Positions 50,159 to 59,630 of a stretch of 64,000 bases of DNA are shown one piece after another; within the stretch, counting starts at the first letter, position 1; each line of letters begins with the position of its first letter. Both the position numbers and the translations under genes were made by a program. Source of the DNA: an uncultured Faecalicatena sp. (lineage in GTDB: Bacteria > Bacillota > Clostridia > Lachnospirales > Lachnospiraceae); assembly GCA_902489075.1 (NCBI GenBank), contig CABTYO010000002.1, forward strand, positions 62,001 to 126,000. The letters are read 5' to 3'. Under the pieces are notes generated by a model. It ran no database searches. It was not told the DNA's origin and saw only the letters and a list, made by a program, of their open reading frames with translations.

Positions 50159-51697
50159 ATGCGGATCATGATTGTGGAAGATGAGGATAATATCCGGGAG
50201 GGAATTCAGTCGCTTCTGGACTGGAAAGAGGAAGGGTTCGAACCTCCGGTCATGTTCAGTGGCGCGATAGAGGCACTTCAATACCTGGAAACAGAGAAGG
50301 TAGATGTTGTGATAACAGATATTTATATGCCTGTTTTAAACGGGCTGGAGTTCATCAGGATGATCCGGGAAGAAAACAGAATCTGCGATATCATTATTCT
50401 GACCGGACATGACAGGTTTGAATTTGCCCAGGAAGCAGTTACACTGGGGGTGAAACGGTATCTGCTGAAACCAGTATCTCCGGAAAAACTAAAGCTGGTA
50501 CTTGCAGAAATAAAAGCGGATATTGCAGAACGCATGAAACTGATGGACTGGATCGCAATTGCGGAAAAGCAGCTGGAAGAGAACCTTCCCGTCATGAAGA
50601 ACCAGTTCTGGAATGATCTGTTAGGGGACTGCTTTGAAGATTCTGCCGAGATAAAATTGCGGGCCAGGAAGGCTTCGATTCGTCTGCCCGAGGGAGAAGT
50701 GACCTGTATTGCAATCCGATATTTCCATCAGGCACTGACCGTGACACAGGAGGTTGCCCTCCGTCAGATTGCGGATGAGATTTTGGGTGAAAATGTTGTA
50801 TATCAGTTACCTTTCGAGGGAACCGAATTAATTATTTTCGAAGGCAGGCTGTTCCAGTTCAAATTAGAGATCATGAAAGAATCTGTCGCACAGAATCTGG
50901 GAATACAGGTATGCTTTGGAGTAAGCACGATGGGAAAAGGCATCCTTACAGTGAGCAGACTTGCCAGAGAGGCGGTAGAAGCGGCAAAATCTATCCGTGA
51001 TCTGAAAGAGGTGTATTATCTTTATTATACAGATATCGCCCCCAGAAGATCTGCGGAAAAGAAATACCCTTATTCTGATGAAAAGCAGATTATAGATATG
51101 CTGCGGTTCCATGAAGATTTTGATGAAAAGATATTTTCGGATTTCTTTCAGAAGGTGATGCCTCCCAGGTACAGCATGGAAGTATCCAGGATTATGCTGC
51201 TTCAGCTTCTTGTCGCTATGGGGCGTACGGCAGACGACATGGGAGTAGACGTATTAGAAGAGTTTAAGAATACAGAGAACAGTATCCAGAAGTTTGAAGG
51301 AACGGAACAGGCATTTCTCTATATGGCAGAAAGTATGATCCGGAAAAAATGTAAATCTAACAGAAGAGATGTAGAGATTATGATTGAGCAGGTCAAGAAT
51401 ATTGTAAATGAGGACCTGTCTAATCCTGACTTGTCGGTCGCCTGTCTGGCGGACAGACTGGGGCTGACTCCGAATTACCTTTCCAGGGTTTTCAGGAGTG
51501 TGACGAAAGAGACCTGTATCGAATACATCACGAAGGTACGGATGGATGCGGCAAAAGAAATGCTGGACCATACAGAACTAAAGAGTTATATGATTGCACA
51601 GGAGACAGGATATAAAAATCCCAATTATTTCAGCGCACTGTTTAAAAAGTACACAGGGATGTCACCAAAAGAGTATCGGGAAAGAGGGAAAATGTGA
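50159..51697 (+). CDS. YesN-like AraC-family response regulator
   Basis: 512 residues. Receiver domain with IMIVEDEDNIREGIQ, phospho-Asp in VVITDIYMPVLNGLEF (about residue 54) and LLKPVSPEKL. A long middle region follows, and a C-terminal AraC double HTH (LSVACLADRLGLTPNYLSRVF, AQETGYKNPNYFSALFKKYTG). TTG 50156 precedes ATG 50159; the ATG is chosen, with GAGGAGGGGAGAG upstream. Works with the YesM kinase encoded next; most likely activates the glycan locus. Confidence 0.9.
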   Translation: MRIMIVEDEDNIREGIQSLLDWKEEGFEPPVMFSGAIEALQYLETEKVDVVITDIYMPVLNGLEFIRMIREENRICDIIILTGHDRFEFAQEAVTLGVKRYLLKPVSPEKLKLVLAEIKADIAERMKLMDWIAIAEKQLEENLPVMKNQFWNDLLGDCFEDSAEIKLRARKASIRLPEGEVTCIAIRYFHQALTVTQEVALRQIADEILGENVVYQLPFEGTELIIFEGRLFQFKLEIMKESVAQNLGIQVCFGVSTMGKGILTVSRLAREAVEAAKSIRDLKEVYYLYYTDIAPRRSAEKKYPYSDEKQIIDMLRFHEDFDEKIFSDFFQKVMPPRYSMEVSRIMLLQLLVAMGRTADDMGVDVLEEFKNTENSIQKFEGTEQAFLYMAESMIRKKCKSNRRDVEIMIEQVKNIVNEDLSNPDLSVACLADRLGLTPNYLSRVFRSVTKETCIEYITKVRMDAAKEMLDHTELKSYMIAQETGYKNPNYFSALFKKYTGMSPKEYRERGKM

Positions 51698-53388
51698 AAC
51701 GCAGGTTTAAATCTATCAAGAACAGGATTATGGTATTTTTTATCGGAGTAGCAGTCTTTCAGATTACTGCTATGGCGCTGTTTGCCGTTTTTCATCTCCG
51801 GCCCTCCCTGACAGAGATGTATGAAGAGCACCTGGAAAAGTTTACAGAATCGGCGTTTTGGGAAATTCTGTCAGTAAAAACAAAGATTGAGAATTATACG
51901 GTCAACATGATCGGTGATTCAGAAATTCAGAAATTTTTAGAGTCTGCGGATATAAGCCAGAGCTACACCCCTTCCATGACAGCAGAACTCAGGAATAGAA
52001 TTCTATCGTATACAGATTATGACAGTGCGATCCGGTCTATCTGTCTGATCGATAATGAAGGGAGAATGTACAGCAATCTGTCACATAATGCTGTGTCAGT
52101 ATACCTGGAGATAAAAGAGGAACTAAAGGGCAGAAAAGAAGCTTCTGCAGTCTGGTTTTCAGACTTTGACACCAACAGCCTGCTGGTATACAGAATTGTA
52201 AATAATAATACAACAGATCTGAAGCGGAAAATCGGTGCAATCTGTATGGTAATCGATAAAAGCCTGTTCATAGACAGGATCCAGCAGTTCCTGCTGGAAG
52301 ATACACAGAATTACAGGATGGAGAGTGCAGATGGCAACTTCAGAATAACTTCTGCCGGCAATGGAGAAGAGGTTTCACCAGAAAAGTATATTCTTTGTTC
52401 ACGCGGCAATGGGACATGGAATCTGGAAACGTGGATTGATAAAAATACCGCCTATGCGTCCATCTATCTGATTTTTAAAATTCTGTTCCTGGAATTGCTG
52501 GTGTTACTGGTGATCAGTGTGTGTATGGTGATTTATCTGTCAGGACGGATTACGAGACCAATATCAGATATTAAAAATGCAATGAAACAGGTGGGCAAAG
52601 GGAATATAGAGGTCATTGTCCCGGTAAGCGGTGAGGATGAAATCGGTCAGCTTGCGGTCACGATGAACCGCATGTCTAAAAAAATAGGGGAGCTGGTGGA
52701 AAGAATACGCAGGGAAGAGTCCAATCAGCGTTTGCTGGAATTGAAAGCCATGCAGTATCAGATCAATCCCCATTTTCTGTATAATGCGCTGGATTCGATC
52801 AGTATGTCAGCAAGAAAAAATCATGATATACAGTGTGAGGAACTGGTAATCGCTCTCTCAGATTTTTTCAGGATCAGTCTGAGCCATGGCCAGGAATTTG
52901 TAGAACTGGAAAAAGAAGTTGAGTATGCACAGTGCTATCTGGAAATTCAAAATATCCGTTTCCCGGACCAGATTGTCTGGAAAACTTCTGTACAGGAAGA
53001 ACTCAGGAAAGTGAAGATTATGAAATTCATTCTGCAGCCTCTTGTAGAAAACAGTGTCTACCATGGAATCCGGGATGCAGGACAAAAAGGAATGATACAG
53101 ATAACGGCAGAACGTCAGGACGCTGGGATTCTTCTGCGGGTCACAGATGATGGACAGGGGATGCTGCCAGGGGAACTGGAAGATCTTAAAAGAGAAATCG
53201 AATCAGAGACAACTGTGGAAAAAGATATTCACGAAGGTGGATTCGGCTTGAAAAATGTACATCAGAGGCTGAAGCTCATGTATGGAGAAAAAAGCGGTCT
53301 GCAGATAGAAAGTGAGTGGGAGGAAGGGACACGGATTACGATCTGGATTCCTGAAACGTGTGGTTCGCAGAATCATTTCGAATCATAG
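51694..53388 (+). CDS. YesM-like sensor histidine kinase
   Basis: 564 residues. N-terminal helix (IMVFFIGVAVFQITAMALFAVF), an extracytoplasmic sensing region of about 220 residues, second helix near 255-280 (LELLVLLVISVCMVIYLSG), HAMP domain, His_kinase with phospho-histidine in QINPHFLYNALDSISM, and HATPase with LVENSVYHGI and GGFGLKNVHQRLKLMYG. GTG start 51694 overlaps the regulator stop by GTGA. It should sense an extracellular sugar, perhaps together with the solute-binding protein. Confidence 0.9.
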   Translation: MKRRFKSIKNRIMVFFIGVAVFQITAMALFAVFHLRPSLTEMYEEHLEKFTESAFWEILSVKTKIENYTVNMIGDSEIQKFLESADISQSYTPSMTAELRNRILSYTDYDSAIRSICLIDNEGRMYSNLSHNAVSVYLEIKEELKGRKEASAVWFSDFDTNSLLVYRIVNNNTTDLKRKIGAICMVIDKSLFIDRIQQFLLEDTQNYRMESADGNFRITSAGNGEEVSPEKYILCSRGNGTWNLETWIDKNTAYASIYLIFKILFLELLVLLVISVCMVIYLSGRITRPISDIKNAMKQVGKGNIEVIVPVSGEDEIGQLAVTMNRMSKKIGELVERIRREESNQRLLELKAMQYQINPHFLYNALDSISMSARKNHDIQCEELVIALSDFFRISLSHGQEFVELEKEVEYAQCYLEIQNIRFPDQIVWKTSVQEELRKVKIMKFILQPLVENSVYHGIRDAGQKGMIQITAERQDAGILLRVTDDGQGMLPGELEDLKREIESETTVEKDIHEGGFGLKNVHQRLKLMYGEKSGLQIESEWEEGTRITIWIPETCGSQNHFES

Positions 53389-53424
53389 AGATTACTGAGT
53401 CCAATGAAAGGACGGGGATGGAAG

Positions 53425-55365
53425 ATGAAGAAGTTAAAACTGGTTAAGTTAAATCATGTAAAAATCAGAGATTCATTCTGGGACAGGTATACACATCTGG
53501 TTAAAGATGAGATTTTAGATTATCAGTGGAGAGCGATGAATGATTTGATCAAGGGGGCGGCGCCCAGCCACTGTATCGAGAACTTCCGGATAGCGGCGGG
53601 GGAGTCTGAGGGAGAGTTCTATGGAGCGGTATTCCAGGACTCGGATGTGGCCAAATGGCTGGAAGCTGTGGCATATACCCTGGCCGCAGAACCTGATGAA
53701 GAATTGAAACAACGGGCAGATGCAGTGATCAGCCTGATCGGGAGGGCACAGCAGCCGGATGGATATTTTAATACATATTATATTTTGAAGGAACCGGGGA
53801 AACGCTTTCAAAATCTGTGCGAAGGGCATGAACTTTATACACTGGGACATATGATCGAGGCGGCTGTTGCATATGAACAGGCAACCGGGGAGACAAAGTT
53901 TCTGGAGATTGTAAGCCGGATGGCAGACCTGGTAACAGAAACCTTCGGTCCGGGAGAAGGAAAGATACATGGGATGCCGGGACATGAAGAGATAGAGCTT
54001 GCCCTTGTGCGGCTGCATGAAGCGACAGGAAAGCGGCAGTATCTGGAGACTGCCAAATACTTTATTGATGTAAGAGGCACAGGAGAACAGAATTATTTTC
54101 TTAAGGAAATGGAAAAAGAAGGTTTTCAGAATCTTTTTCCGGAATTTCAGGATTACCGGCCTGAATACTCACAGTCACACCTTCCGGTCAGGCAGCAGAG
54201 AACAGCGGAGGGCCACGCTGTGCGTGCCGTATATCTCTACTCTGCGATGGCAGATATTGCAGATCTTTATGAAGATGAACCACTGTTAAAAGCCTGTGAA
54301 GCATTGTGGGAGAATATTGTCGGGAAAAGAATGTATGTGACCGGAGCGATAGGTTCTTCTGGGATACTGGAACGTTTTACAACGGATTATGATCTTCCGA
54401 ATGACTGTAATTATGGGGAAACATGTGCTTCCATCGGTTTGGCCCTGTTTGGCAGAAGGATGGCGCAGATTACTCGTGAAGCAAAGTATTTTGATGTAGT
54501 GGAACGTGCTTTATATAACACGGTTCTGGCAGGAATCGCTCTGGATGGTAAGAGTTTTTTCTATGTCAATCCGCTGGAGGTGTGGCCGGCAAACTGCATG
54601 GAACGTACTTCCAGGGAACATGTGAAGAGTGTGAGACAGAAATGGTTCGGTGTTGCCTGCTGTCCTCCCAATATTGCCAGAACGCTGTCTTCACTGGGAC
54701 AGTATATATACGGATATGAAGAAAATACCCTCTATGTGAATCTGTTTATAGGAAACGAAACGGAGCTGGAACTGAAAGACGGACGGGTGAAAATCTCTCT
54801 GGATACCCGGTTTCCCGTAGAAAATACATATTCCATCCAGATTGAGGGGGAAGTCCGGGATATGACACTTGCGCTTCGGATTCCAGACTATGCAGAACAT
54901 TATCAGGTTTGTATTGATGGGGATGAGACGGAATATCAGGAAGTAAAAGGATATGCCTGCATCAGAGGGGATCTGAGGGGCAGGACGGTCCTGGCAGTCT
55001 TTGAGTCTTCTCCGCGTTATGTGCGTGCAAATCCGAATGTGCGGGCAGATGCAGGGAAAGTGTGTATGATGAACGGACCCATCGTATATGCGTTGGAAGA
55101 AATAGATAATGCTCCCAATTTACCGGGAGTCTATCTGGATACATCAAAGGAGCCGGTGATCGTGAAAGAACCGGAGCTTTTCGGCGGAACGGATCTGCTG
55201 GAGGCGGAGGGATTCCGTATCGCATATGATGAGTGGCCGGACGGACAGCTATATGGAGCATGCAGGCCACGTTTTGAAAAAACCAGAGTAAAAGCGGTTC
55301 CTTATGCTTACTGGAATAACAGAGGGGAAGGAGAGATGGCGGTCTGGGTCAAGGAATGGTTTTAA
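53425..55365 (+). CDS. GH127 beta-L-arabinofuranosidase
   Basis: About 646 residues, cytoplasmic. GH127 hallmarks: KIRDSFWDRY near the start, GHELYTLGHMIEAAVAY, EGHAVRAVYLYSAMAD, YGETCASIGLALF, and the zinc/cysteine catalytic segment LEVWPANCMERT with VACCPPNIARTLSSLG. In characterised GH127 enzymes a cysteine held by zinc is the nucleophile and a glutamate assists. C-terminal beta-sandwich modules follow. The frame starts at 53404; ATG 53425 is favoured for the family N-terminus but its ribosome site is weak. It would release L-arabinofuranose from imported beta-linked arabino-oligosaccharides. Confidence 0.9.
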   Translation: MKKLKLVKLNHVKIRDSFWDRYTHLVKDEILDYQWRAMNDLIKGAAPSHCIENFRIAAGESEGEFYGAVFQDSDVAKWLEAVAYTLAAEPDEELKQRADAVISLIGRAQQPDGYFNTYYILKEPGKRFQNLCEGHELYTLGHMIEAAVAYEQATGETKFLEIVSRMADLVTETFGPGEGKIHGMPGHEEIELALVRLHEATGKRQYLETAKYFIDVRGTGEQNYFLKEMEKEGFQNLFPEFQDYRPEYSQSHLPVRQQRTAEGHAVRAVYLYSAMADIADLYEDEPLLKACEALWENIVGKRMYVTGAIGSSGILERFTTDYDLPNDCNYGETCASIGLALFGRRMAQITREAKYFDVVERALYNTVLAGIALDGKSFFYVNPLEVWPANCMERTSREHVKSVRQKWFGVACCPPNIARTLSSLGQYIYGYEENTLYVNLFIGNETELELKDGRVKISLDTRFPVENTYSIQIEGEVRDMTLALRIPDYAEHYQVCIDGDETEYQEVKGYACIRGDLRGRTVLAVFESSPRYVRANPNVRADAGKVCMMNGPIVYALEEIDNAPNLPGVYLDTSKEPVIVKEPELFGGTDLLEAEGFRIAYDEWPDGQLYGACRPRFEKTRVKAVPYAYWNNRGEGEMAVWVKEWF

Positions 55366-55386
55366 AGCTTATGCAAAATTTTTCTC

Positions 55387-55415
55387 TTGTGGGATTTGGA
55401 TTTTAGTGCTATGAT
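55387..55415 (+). promoter_or_regulatory. Promoter of the folate operon
   Basis: TTGTGG (55387-55392), 17-base spacer, extended -10 TGCTATGAT (-10 hexamer 55110-55115 relative numbering: 55410-55415). It lies in the gap between the GH127 stop and folC, with transcription start about 45 bases before the folC GTG. Confidence 0.65.
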
Positions 55416-55461
55416 TGACTGCGTGATGATTCAAATTTAACAAGGAAAGGAAACGAGAAAC

Positions 55462-56757
55462 GTGACCTATAAAGAAGCAAGGGTATATTTGGACGAAGTG
55501 TCGAAATACGGAAGTGTACTTGGCTTGGATACGATTCGAGGTCTGTTGCGTGAGCTTGCAAATCCCCAGGATGATTTAAAGTTCATACATATCGCAGGAA
55601 CGAATGGAAAGGGATCTGTGCTTGCATACACTTCAACAATTTTAAGTGAGGCAGGGTACAGGACGGGAAGATATGTATCGCCAACAGTGGTTTCCTATTT
55701 GGAGCGGATTCAGGTAGACGGAGAGTGGATACCAGAAGAGGAGTTCGCAGAATTAGTGGAAGAGGTTCAGAAAGCTATTGCACGTATGGAGACTTTAGGT
55801 GAGGCAAGCCCCACAGTTTTTGAAGTTGAGACGGCGATAGCTTTTTTGTATTTTAAGAAGATGAAATGTGATATCGTGGTGCTTGAGACGGGGCTGGGCG
55901 GTACACTGGATGCGACCAATATCGTGGAAAATACGGCCGCGGCGGTGTTCGCATCCATCGGCCGGGACCATATGGGCTTTTTGGGTGATACGCTGGAGGA
56001 GATCGCGGCGAATAAGGCCGGGATCATCAAGCCGGGCTGTTTTGTCGTAACGGCAGAGCAGAAGCCGGAGGCAATGAAAGTGTTGGAAGAAAAAGCCGGT
56101 GAGTTTTCCTGTCCCATGTATACTGCTGATTCCGCACAGGCCGATATTGAGGAAGAGAGCTGGGATGGACAGCGATTTTCATACGGAAAGTGGAAAGATA
56201 TCGGGATTGCACTGGGCGGAAGACACCAGATTGTCAATGCTCTGACCGTTCTCCGGCTGATGGAAGGGCTGAATGAACATGGATTCAGGGTGCCGGAGCG
56301 TGCAGTCCGGGAAGGATTTGCAAAGGCAGTCTGGCCGGGAAGATTCACCTGTATTGACAGAGATCCGCTGTTTATTATCGATGGGGCGCATAATGAGGAT
56401 GCGGCCCTTAAGCTAAGGGAGACGGTGGAACGGTATTTCTCAGACAGGAAGCTGACCTTTATCATGGGAGTATTCAAGGATAAAGAGTATGATAAGATTG
56501 CCCGGATCATGGCACCTCTGGCGGAGAAGATTTATACCATTGATCTGCCGGATGAAGGCCGGACCTTGAAAGCAGAGGAACTGAAAGCGGCGGTGGCGCC
56601 TTACTGCGCGGATGTGGAGGCTGTTTTGGATCTTCACACTGCAGTGGACAGGGCGTATGAAACGGGAAACGCAGAAGATGTAATACTGGCATTCGGCTCC
56701 CTGTCTTATCTGGGGCAGGTTATGGATTTGGTGCGGCAGAGAAAGGAGAAGTCATGA
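55462..56757 (+). CDS. folC: Folylpolyglutamate synthase / dihydrofolate synthase FolC
   Basis: 431 residues. Mur-ligase-like: ATP loop IAGTNGKGSVLAYTSTIL (residues about 47-64), YVSPTVVSYLERIQVDGE, CDIVVLETGLGGTLDATNIV, AGIIKPG, and FIIDGAHNEDAA at the start of the C-terminal domain. Adds glutamates to folates and may also form dihydrofolate from dihydropteroate, since no separate synthase is seen. GTG start 55462 follows AAGGAAAGGAAACGAGAAAC. Overlaps folE by ATGA. Confidence 0.94.
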   Translation: MTYKEARVYLDEVSKYGSVLGLDTIRGLLRELANPQDDLKFIHIAGTNGKGSVLAYTSTILSEAGYRTGRYVSPTVVSYLERIQVDGEWIPEEEFAELVEEVQKAIARMETLGEASPTVFEVETAIAFLYFKKMKCDIVVLETGLGGTLDATNIVENTAAAVFASIGRDHMGFLGDTLEEIAANKAGIIKPGCFVVTAEQKPEAMKVLEEKAGEFSCPMYTADSAQADIEEESWDGQRFSYGKWKDIGIALGGRHQIVNALTVLRLMEGLNEHGFRVPERAVREGFAKAVWPGRFTCIDRDPLFIIDGAHNEDAALKLRETVERYFSDRKLTFIMGVFKDKEYDKIARIMAPLAEKIYTIDLPDEGRTLKAEELKAAVAPYCADVEAVLDLHTAVDRAYETGNAEDVILAFGSLSYLGQVMDLVRQRKEKS

Positions 56758-57308
56758 TAGATCAGGAGAAAATAAAACAGGCAGTGACACTTTTATTAGA
56801 AGGTCTCGGAGAAGACGTTACCCGGGAAGGGCTTGTGGAGACGCCGGAGCGGATCGCCCGGATGTACGGGGAACTTTACGGGGGAATGTATGAGGATCCT
56901 GCAGAGCATTTAAAAAAGACATTTCACGTGGCTGACAATGAGATGGTGATTGAGAAAGATATCACGTTTTATTCTACCTGTGAACATCATCTGCTTCCTT
57001 TTTATGGAAAGGCACACATCGCTTATATTCCGGATGGGAAAGTGGTGGGCTTAAGCAAGCTTGCCAGAACAGTGGAGGTGTTTGCCAGAAGACTGCAGCT
57101 CCAGGAACAGCTGACCGGACAGATCGCGGATGCGCTCATGGAACATCTAAAGCCAAAGGGAGTCCTCGTCATGATCGAGGCAGAACATATGTGTATGACG
57201 ATGCGCGGCATCAAAAAACCGGGTAGCCAGACGGTCACGGTTGTGAAACGGGGTGCCTTTCTGGAGGATCCGGAGCTGACCAATCAGTTTTTTCAGATGC
57301 TGCGTTAG
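56754..57308 (+). CDS. folE: GTP cyclohydrolase I FolE
   Basis: 184 residues. Zinc and active-site motifs STCEHHLLPFYGKAHIAYIP, GLSKLARTVEVFARRLQLQE and EHMCMTMRGIKKPG, with all expected Cys/His ligands. Converts GTP to 7,8-dihydroneopterin triphosphate, the first step of folate synthesis. ATG 56754 overlaps the folC stop. Confidence 0.96.
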   Translation: MIDQEKIKQAVTLLLEGLGEDVTREGLVETPERIARMYGELYGGMYEDPAEHLKKTFHVADNEMVIEKDITFYSTCEHHLLPFYGKAHIAYIPDGKVVGLSKLARTVEVFARRLQLQEQLTGQIADALMEHLKPKGVLVMIEAEHMCMTMRGIKKPGSQTVTVVKRGAFLEDPELTNQFFQMLR

Positions 57309-57334
57309 AGAGTGCTTTGGCAAGGAGGGCATCT

Positions 57335-57817
57335 ATGAAAGCAGTTGAAAAGATCAGGAAACACCCGCTTTATACAAAATGTTATCAAAAGGTGGAGAAG
57401 GCGGAAGAGGACAGGATTTTCTGCAGGCACCAACTGACACATCTTTTGGATACGGCAAGGATTGCCTATATCCGCAGTCTGGAAGAGAATCTGGGACTGA
57501 AAAAGGAAATGATCTATGCGGCAGCTCTGATGCATGATCTCGGGAAATACCGTCAGTATGAGGACGGGACACCGCATGAAGTGGCAGGAGCAGAGATTGC
57601 AGCAGAGATTTTAAAGGATATCGATGACTTTACAGAGGCAGAGAAAGAGGATATCATAAGGGCGGTAAGAGAACACCGACGCCTGAAAGAAGGGATGTCT
57701 CAGCTTGGCAGACTTCTGTATGAAAGCGATAAATTATCGAGAGCATGCTATGCATGTCCGGCAGAACCACAGTGTAACTGGAGTGACCAGAAAAAGAATC
57801 TGGAGATCAAATGGTAG
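57335..57817 (+). CDS. HD-domain phosphohydrolase within the folate operon
   Basis: 160 residues. HD-superfamily metal motif: CRHQLTHLLDTARIAY (first His), AALMHDLGKYRQYEDG (HD), and later AVREHRRLKEG. Four Cys in the C-terminal tail (CYACPAEPQCNW) are unusual and may bind metal. ATG 57335 follows AAGGAGGGCATCT; the frame from 57317 lacks a site. It lies between folE and folP and overlaps folP by seven bases. A role in removing phosphate from dihydroneopterin triphosphate, a step with no other candidate here, is an inference. Confidence 0.8.
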   Translation: MKAVEKIRKHPLYTKCYQKVEKAEEDRIFCRHQLTHLLDTARIAYIRSLEENLGLKKEMIYAAALMHDLGKYRQYEDGTPHEVAGAEIAAEILKDIDDFTEAEKEDIIRAVREHRRLKEGMSQLGRLLYESDKLSRACYACPAEPQCNWSDQKKNLEIKW

Positions 57818-58653
57818 AAGAAAGGTTTGGCAGAGCAATGAAAATAGGCAGAAGAGAATTTGACACAGAACATCATACATATATCATGGGAATTCTGAAT
57901 GTAACACCGGATTCATTTTCAGATGGGGGAAAATACAACCAGCTGGATGCGGCGCTTGCACATGCGGAAGAGATGATCCGGGACGGCGCCGATATTCTGG
58001 ATGTGGGCGGTGAATCTACGCGGCCGGGACATGAGCAGATCTCGGAGCAGGAGGAGATCGAGAGGGTCGTGCCCGTGATCGAACAGCTGACTTCCCGGTT
58101 TGATATCCCGGTTTCCATTGATACCTATAAGAGCCGTGTGGCAGGCGCAGCGCTGGATGCAGGAGCGGTTCTGGTCAACGACATCTGGGGATTGAAATAC
58201 GATGAGAAGATGGCGGGTGTGATCGCGGAAAGCGGTGTGGCATGCTGTCTGATGCACAACAGGGAGAAGGCGGAATATGTGAACTTTCTGCCGGATGTGC
58301 TGGAGGACCTGCAAAAGAGTGTGAATCTTGCAAAAAAGGCAGGAATTGCAGAGGATAAGATTATCCTGGATCCGGGTGTGGGATTTGGAAAGACGTACGA
58401 GATGAACCTGGAGATCATCAAACAGCTGAACCGGCTGAAGTTTCTTGGATATCCGGTTCTGCTTGGCACCTCCCGGAAGTCCGTGATCGGGCTTACGCTG
58501 GATCTGCCGAAAGACCAGCGGGAGGAAGGTACGCTGGTGACCACGGTCATGGGAATGCAGAGCGGCTGTGCATTTGTGAGAGTACATGATGTAAAGGCGA
58601 ATAAGCGTGCCATCCAGATGACAGAAGCAATCATGAGGGAACATCAGGTTTAG
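57811..58653 (+). CDS. folP: Dihydropteroate synthase FolP
   Basis: 280 residues. MGILNVTPDSFSDGGKY, DILDVGGESTRPGHEQIS, PVSIDTYKSRVA, NDIWGLKYD, ILDPGVGFGKTYEMNLEII and LLGTSRKSVIG are the pterin- and pAba-binding loops of the TIM barrel. Condenses pAba with hydroxymethyl-dihydropterin diphosphate. ATG 57811 has GGAG with good spacing; ATG 57838 is an alternative. Confidence 0.95.
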   Translation: MVEERFGRAMKIGRREFDTEHHTYIMGILNVTPDSFSDGGKYNQLDAALAHAEEMIRDGADILDVGGESTRPGHEQISEQEEIERVVPVIEQLTSRFDIPVSIDTYKSRVAGAALDAGAVLVNDIWGLKYDEKMAGVIAESGVACCLMHNREKAEYVNFLPDVLEDLQKSVNLAKKAGIAEDKIILDPGVGFGKTYEMNLEIIKQLNRLKFLGYPVLLGTSRKSVIGLTLDLPKDQREEGTLVTTVMGMQSGCAFVRVHDVKANKRAIQMTEAIMREHQV

Positions 58654-58684
58654 AATAGAAGAAACGTAAGAAAAGGAATGAAAC

Positions 58685-59497
58685 ATGGACCAGATTAAAA
58701 TAGAAAACTTAGAAGTATTTGCAAAGCACGGGGTTTTCCCGGAGGAGAATGTGCTGGGGCAGAAGTTCCTGATTTCCGCTGTATTGCATACGGACACCAG
58801 ATCTGCAGGAAAGACGGACGATCTGACGGCTTCGATCCATTATGGGGAAGTCAGCCAGTTTATAGATAAATATATGAAAGAACACACCTACCAGCTGATC
58901 GAGCGGGTGGCAGAGAGTCTGGCGGAGGCGCTTTTACTTCATACAGAACATCTTTCGAAGATTGAACTGGAAGTGAAGAAGCCGTGGGCGCCTGTGGGCC
59001 TGCCTCTGGAAACGGTATCCGTAAAGATCGTGAGGCAGTGGCACACGGCATATATCGCTCTCGGCTCCAATATGGGAGAGAAGCAGCAGTATCTGGATGA
59101 TGCGGTAAAGGCTCTGGATGCATGGCACGGCTGCAAGGTAGAAAAAACTTCCTCATGGCTTGTCACTGAGCCTTATGGGGTGACAGACCAGGATGAATTC
59201 CTCAATGGCTGTCTCAAGCTCAGGACCCTGTTAACACCGGAGGAACTTTTAGAAGTCCTCAATCAGATCGAGCAGGATGCAGGGAGGGAGCGGATCATTC
59301 ACTGGGGACCAAGGACGCTGGATCTGGATATTATTTTCTATGACGACCTGATTGTGGAGACAGACGAACTGTGCATCCCACATGTGGAAATGCATAAGAG
59401 AGACTTTGTATTGAAGCCCCTGCATGAGATCGCACCATATAAACATCATCCCGGGAATGGGAAGACCGTGCGGGAGATGCTGGAAGAGCTTATGTAG
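58685..59497 (+). CDS. folK: FolB-FolK fusion: dihydroneopterin aldolase / hydroxymethyl-dihydropterin pyrophosphokinase
   Basis: 270 residues. Residues 1 to about 118 are FolB (DQIKIENLEVFAKHGVFPEE, NVLGQKFLISAVLHTD, VEVKKPWAPVGLP-like ELEVKKPWAPVGLPLE). From about residue 120 FolK begins: AYIALGSNMGEKQQYL, SSWLVTEPYGVTDQDEFLNG and GPRTLDLDIIFYDDL, with the Mg-binding acidic pair. Catalyses two consecutive steps between dihydroneopterin and its diphosphate product. ATG 58685 follows AAGAAAAGGAATGAAAC. Confidence 0.95.
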   Translation: MDQIKIENLEVFAKHGVFPEENVLGQKFLISAVLHTDTRSAGKTDDLTASIHYGEVSQFIDKYMKEHTYQLIERVAESLAEALLLHTEHLSKIELEVKKPWAPVGLPLETVSVKIVRQWHTAYIALGSNMGEKQQYLDDAVKALDAWHGCKVEKTSSWLVTEPYGVTDQDEFLNGCLKLRTLLTPEELLEVLNQIEQDAGRERIIHWGPRTLDLDIIFYDDLIVETDELCIPHVEMHKRDFVLKPLHEIAPYKHHPGNGKTVREMLEELM

Positions 59498-59525
59498 AGG
59501 AAGAAAAAGCAGAAGATAAAGATAG

Positions 59526-59572
59526 AAAAAGCTGTCTGGCTTAGTGTATATCATTAAGCCGGACAGCTTTTT
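59526..59572 (+). terminator. Terminator of the folate operon
   Basis: AAAAAGCTGTCTGGCTTA and TAAGCCGGACAGCTTTTT form an 18-base stem with one G-T pair and a short loop, ending in a U-run. The A-run before the stem lets it also terminate transcription from the minus-strand aroA. Confidence 0.88.
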
Positions 59573-59630
59573 CTATCTTTATCTGTCAAATCGGATATTC
59601 AAAAATCCGCTTCACAGCTTCCTTCTAACC

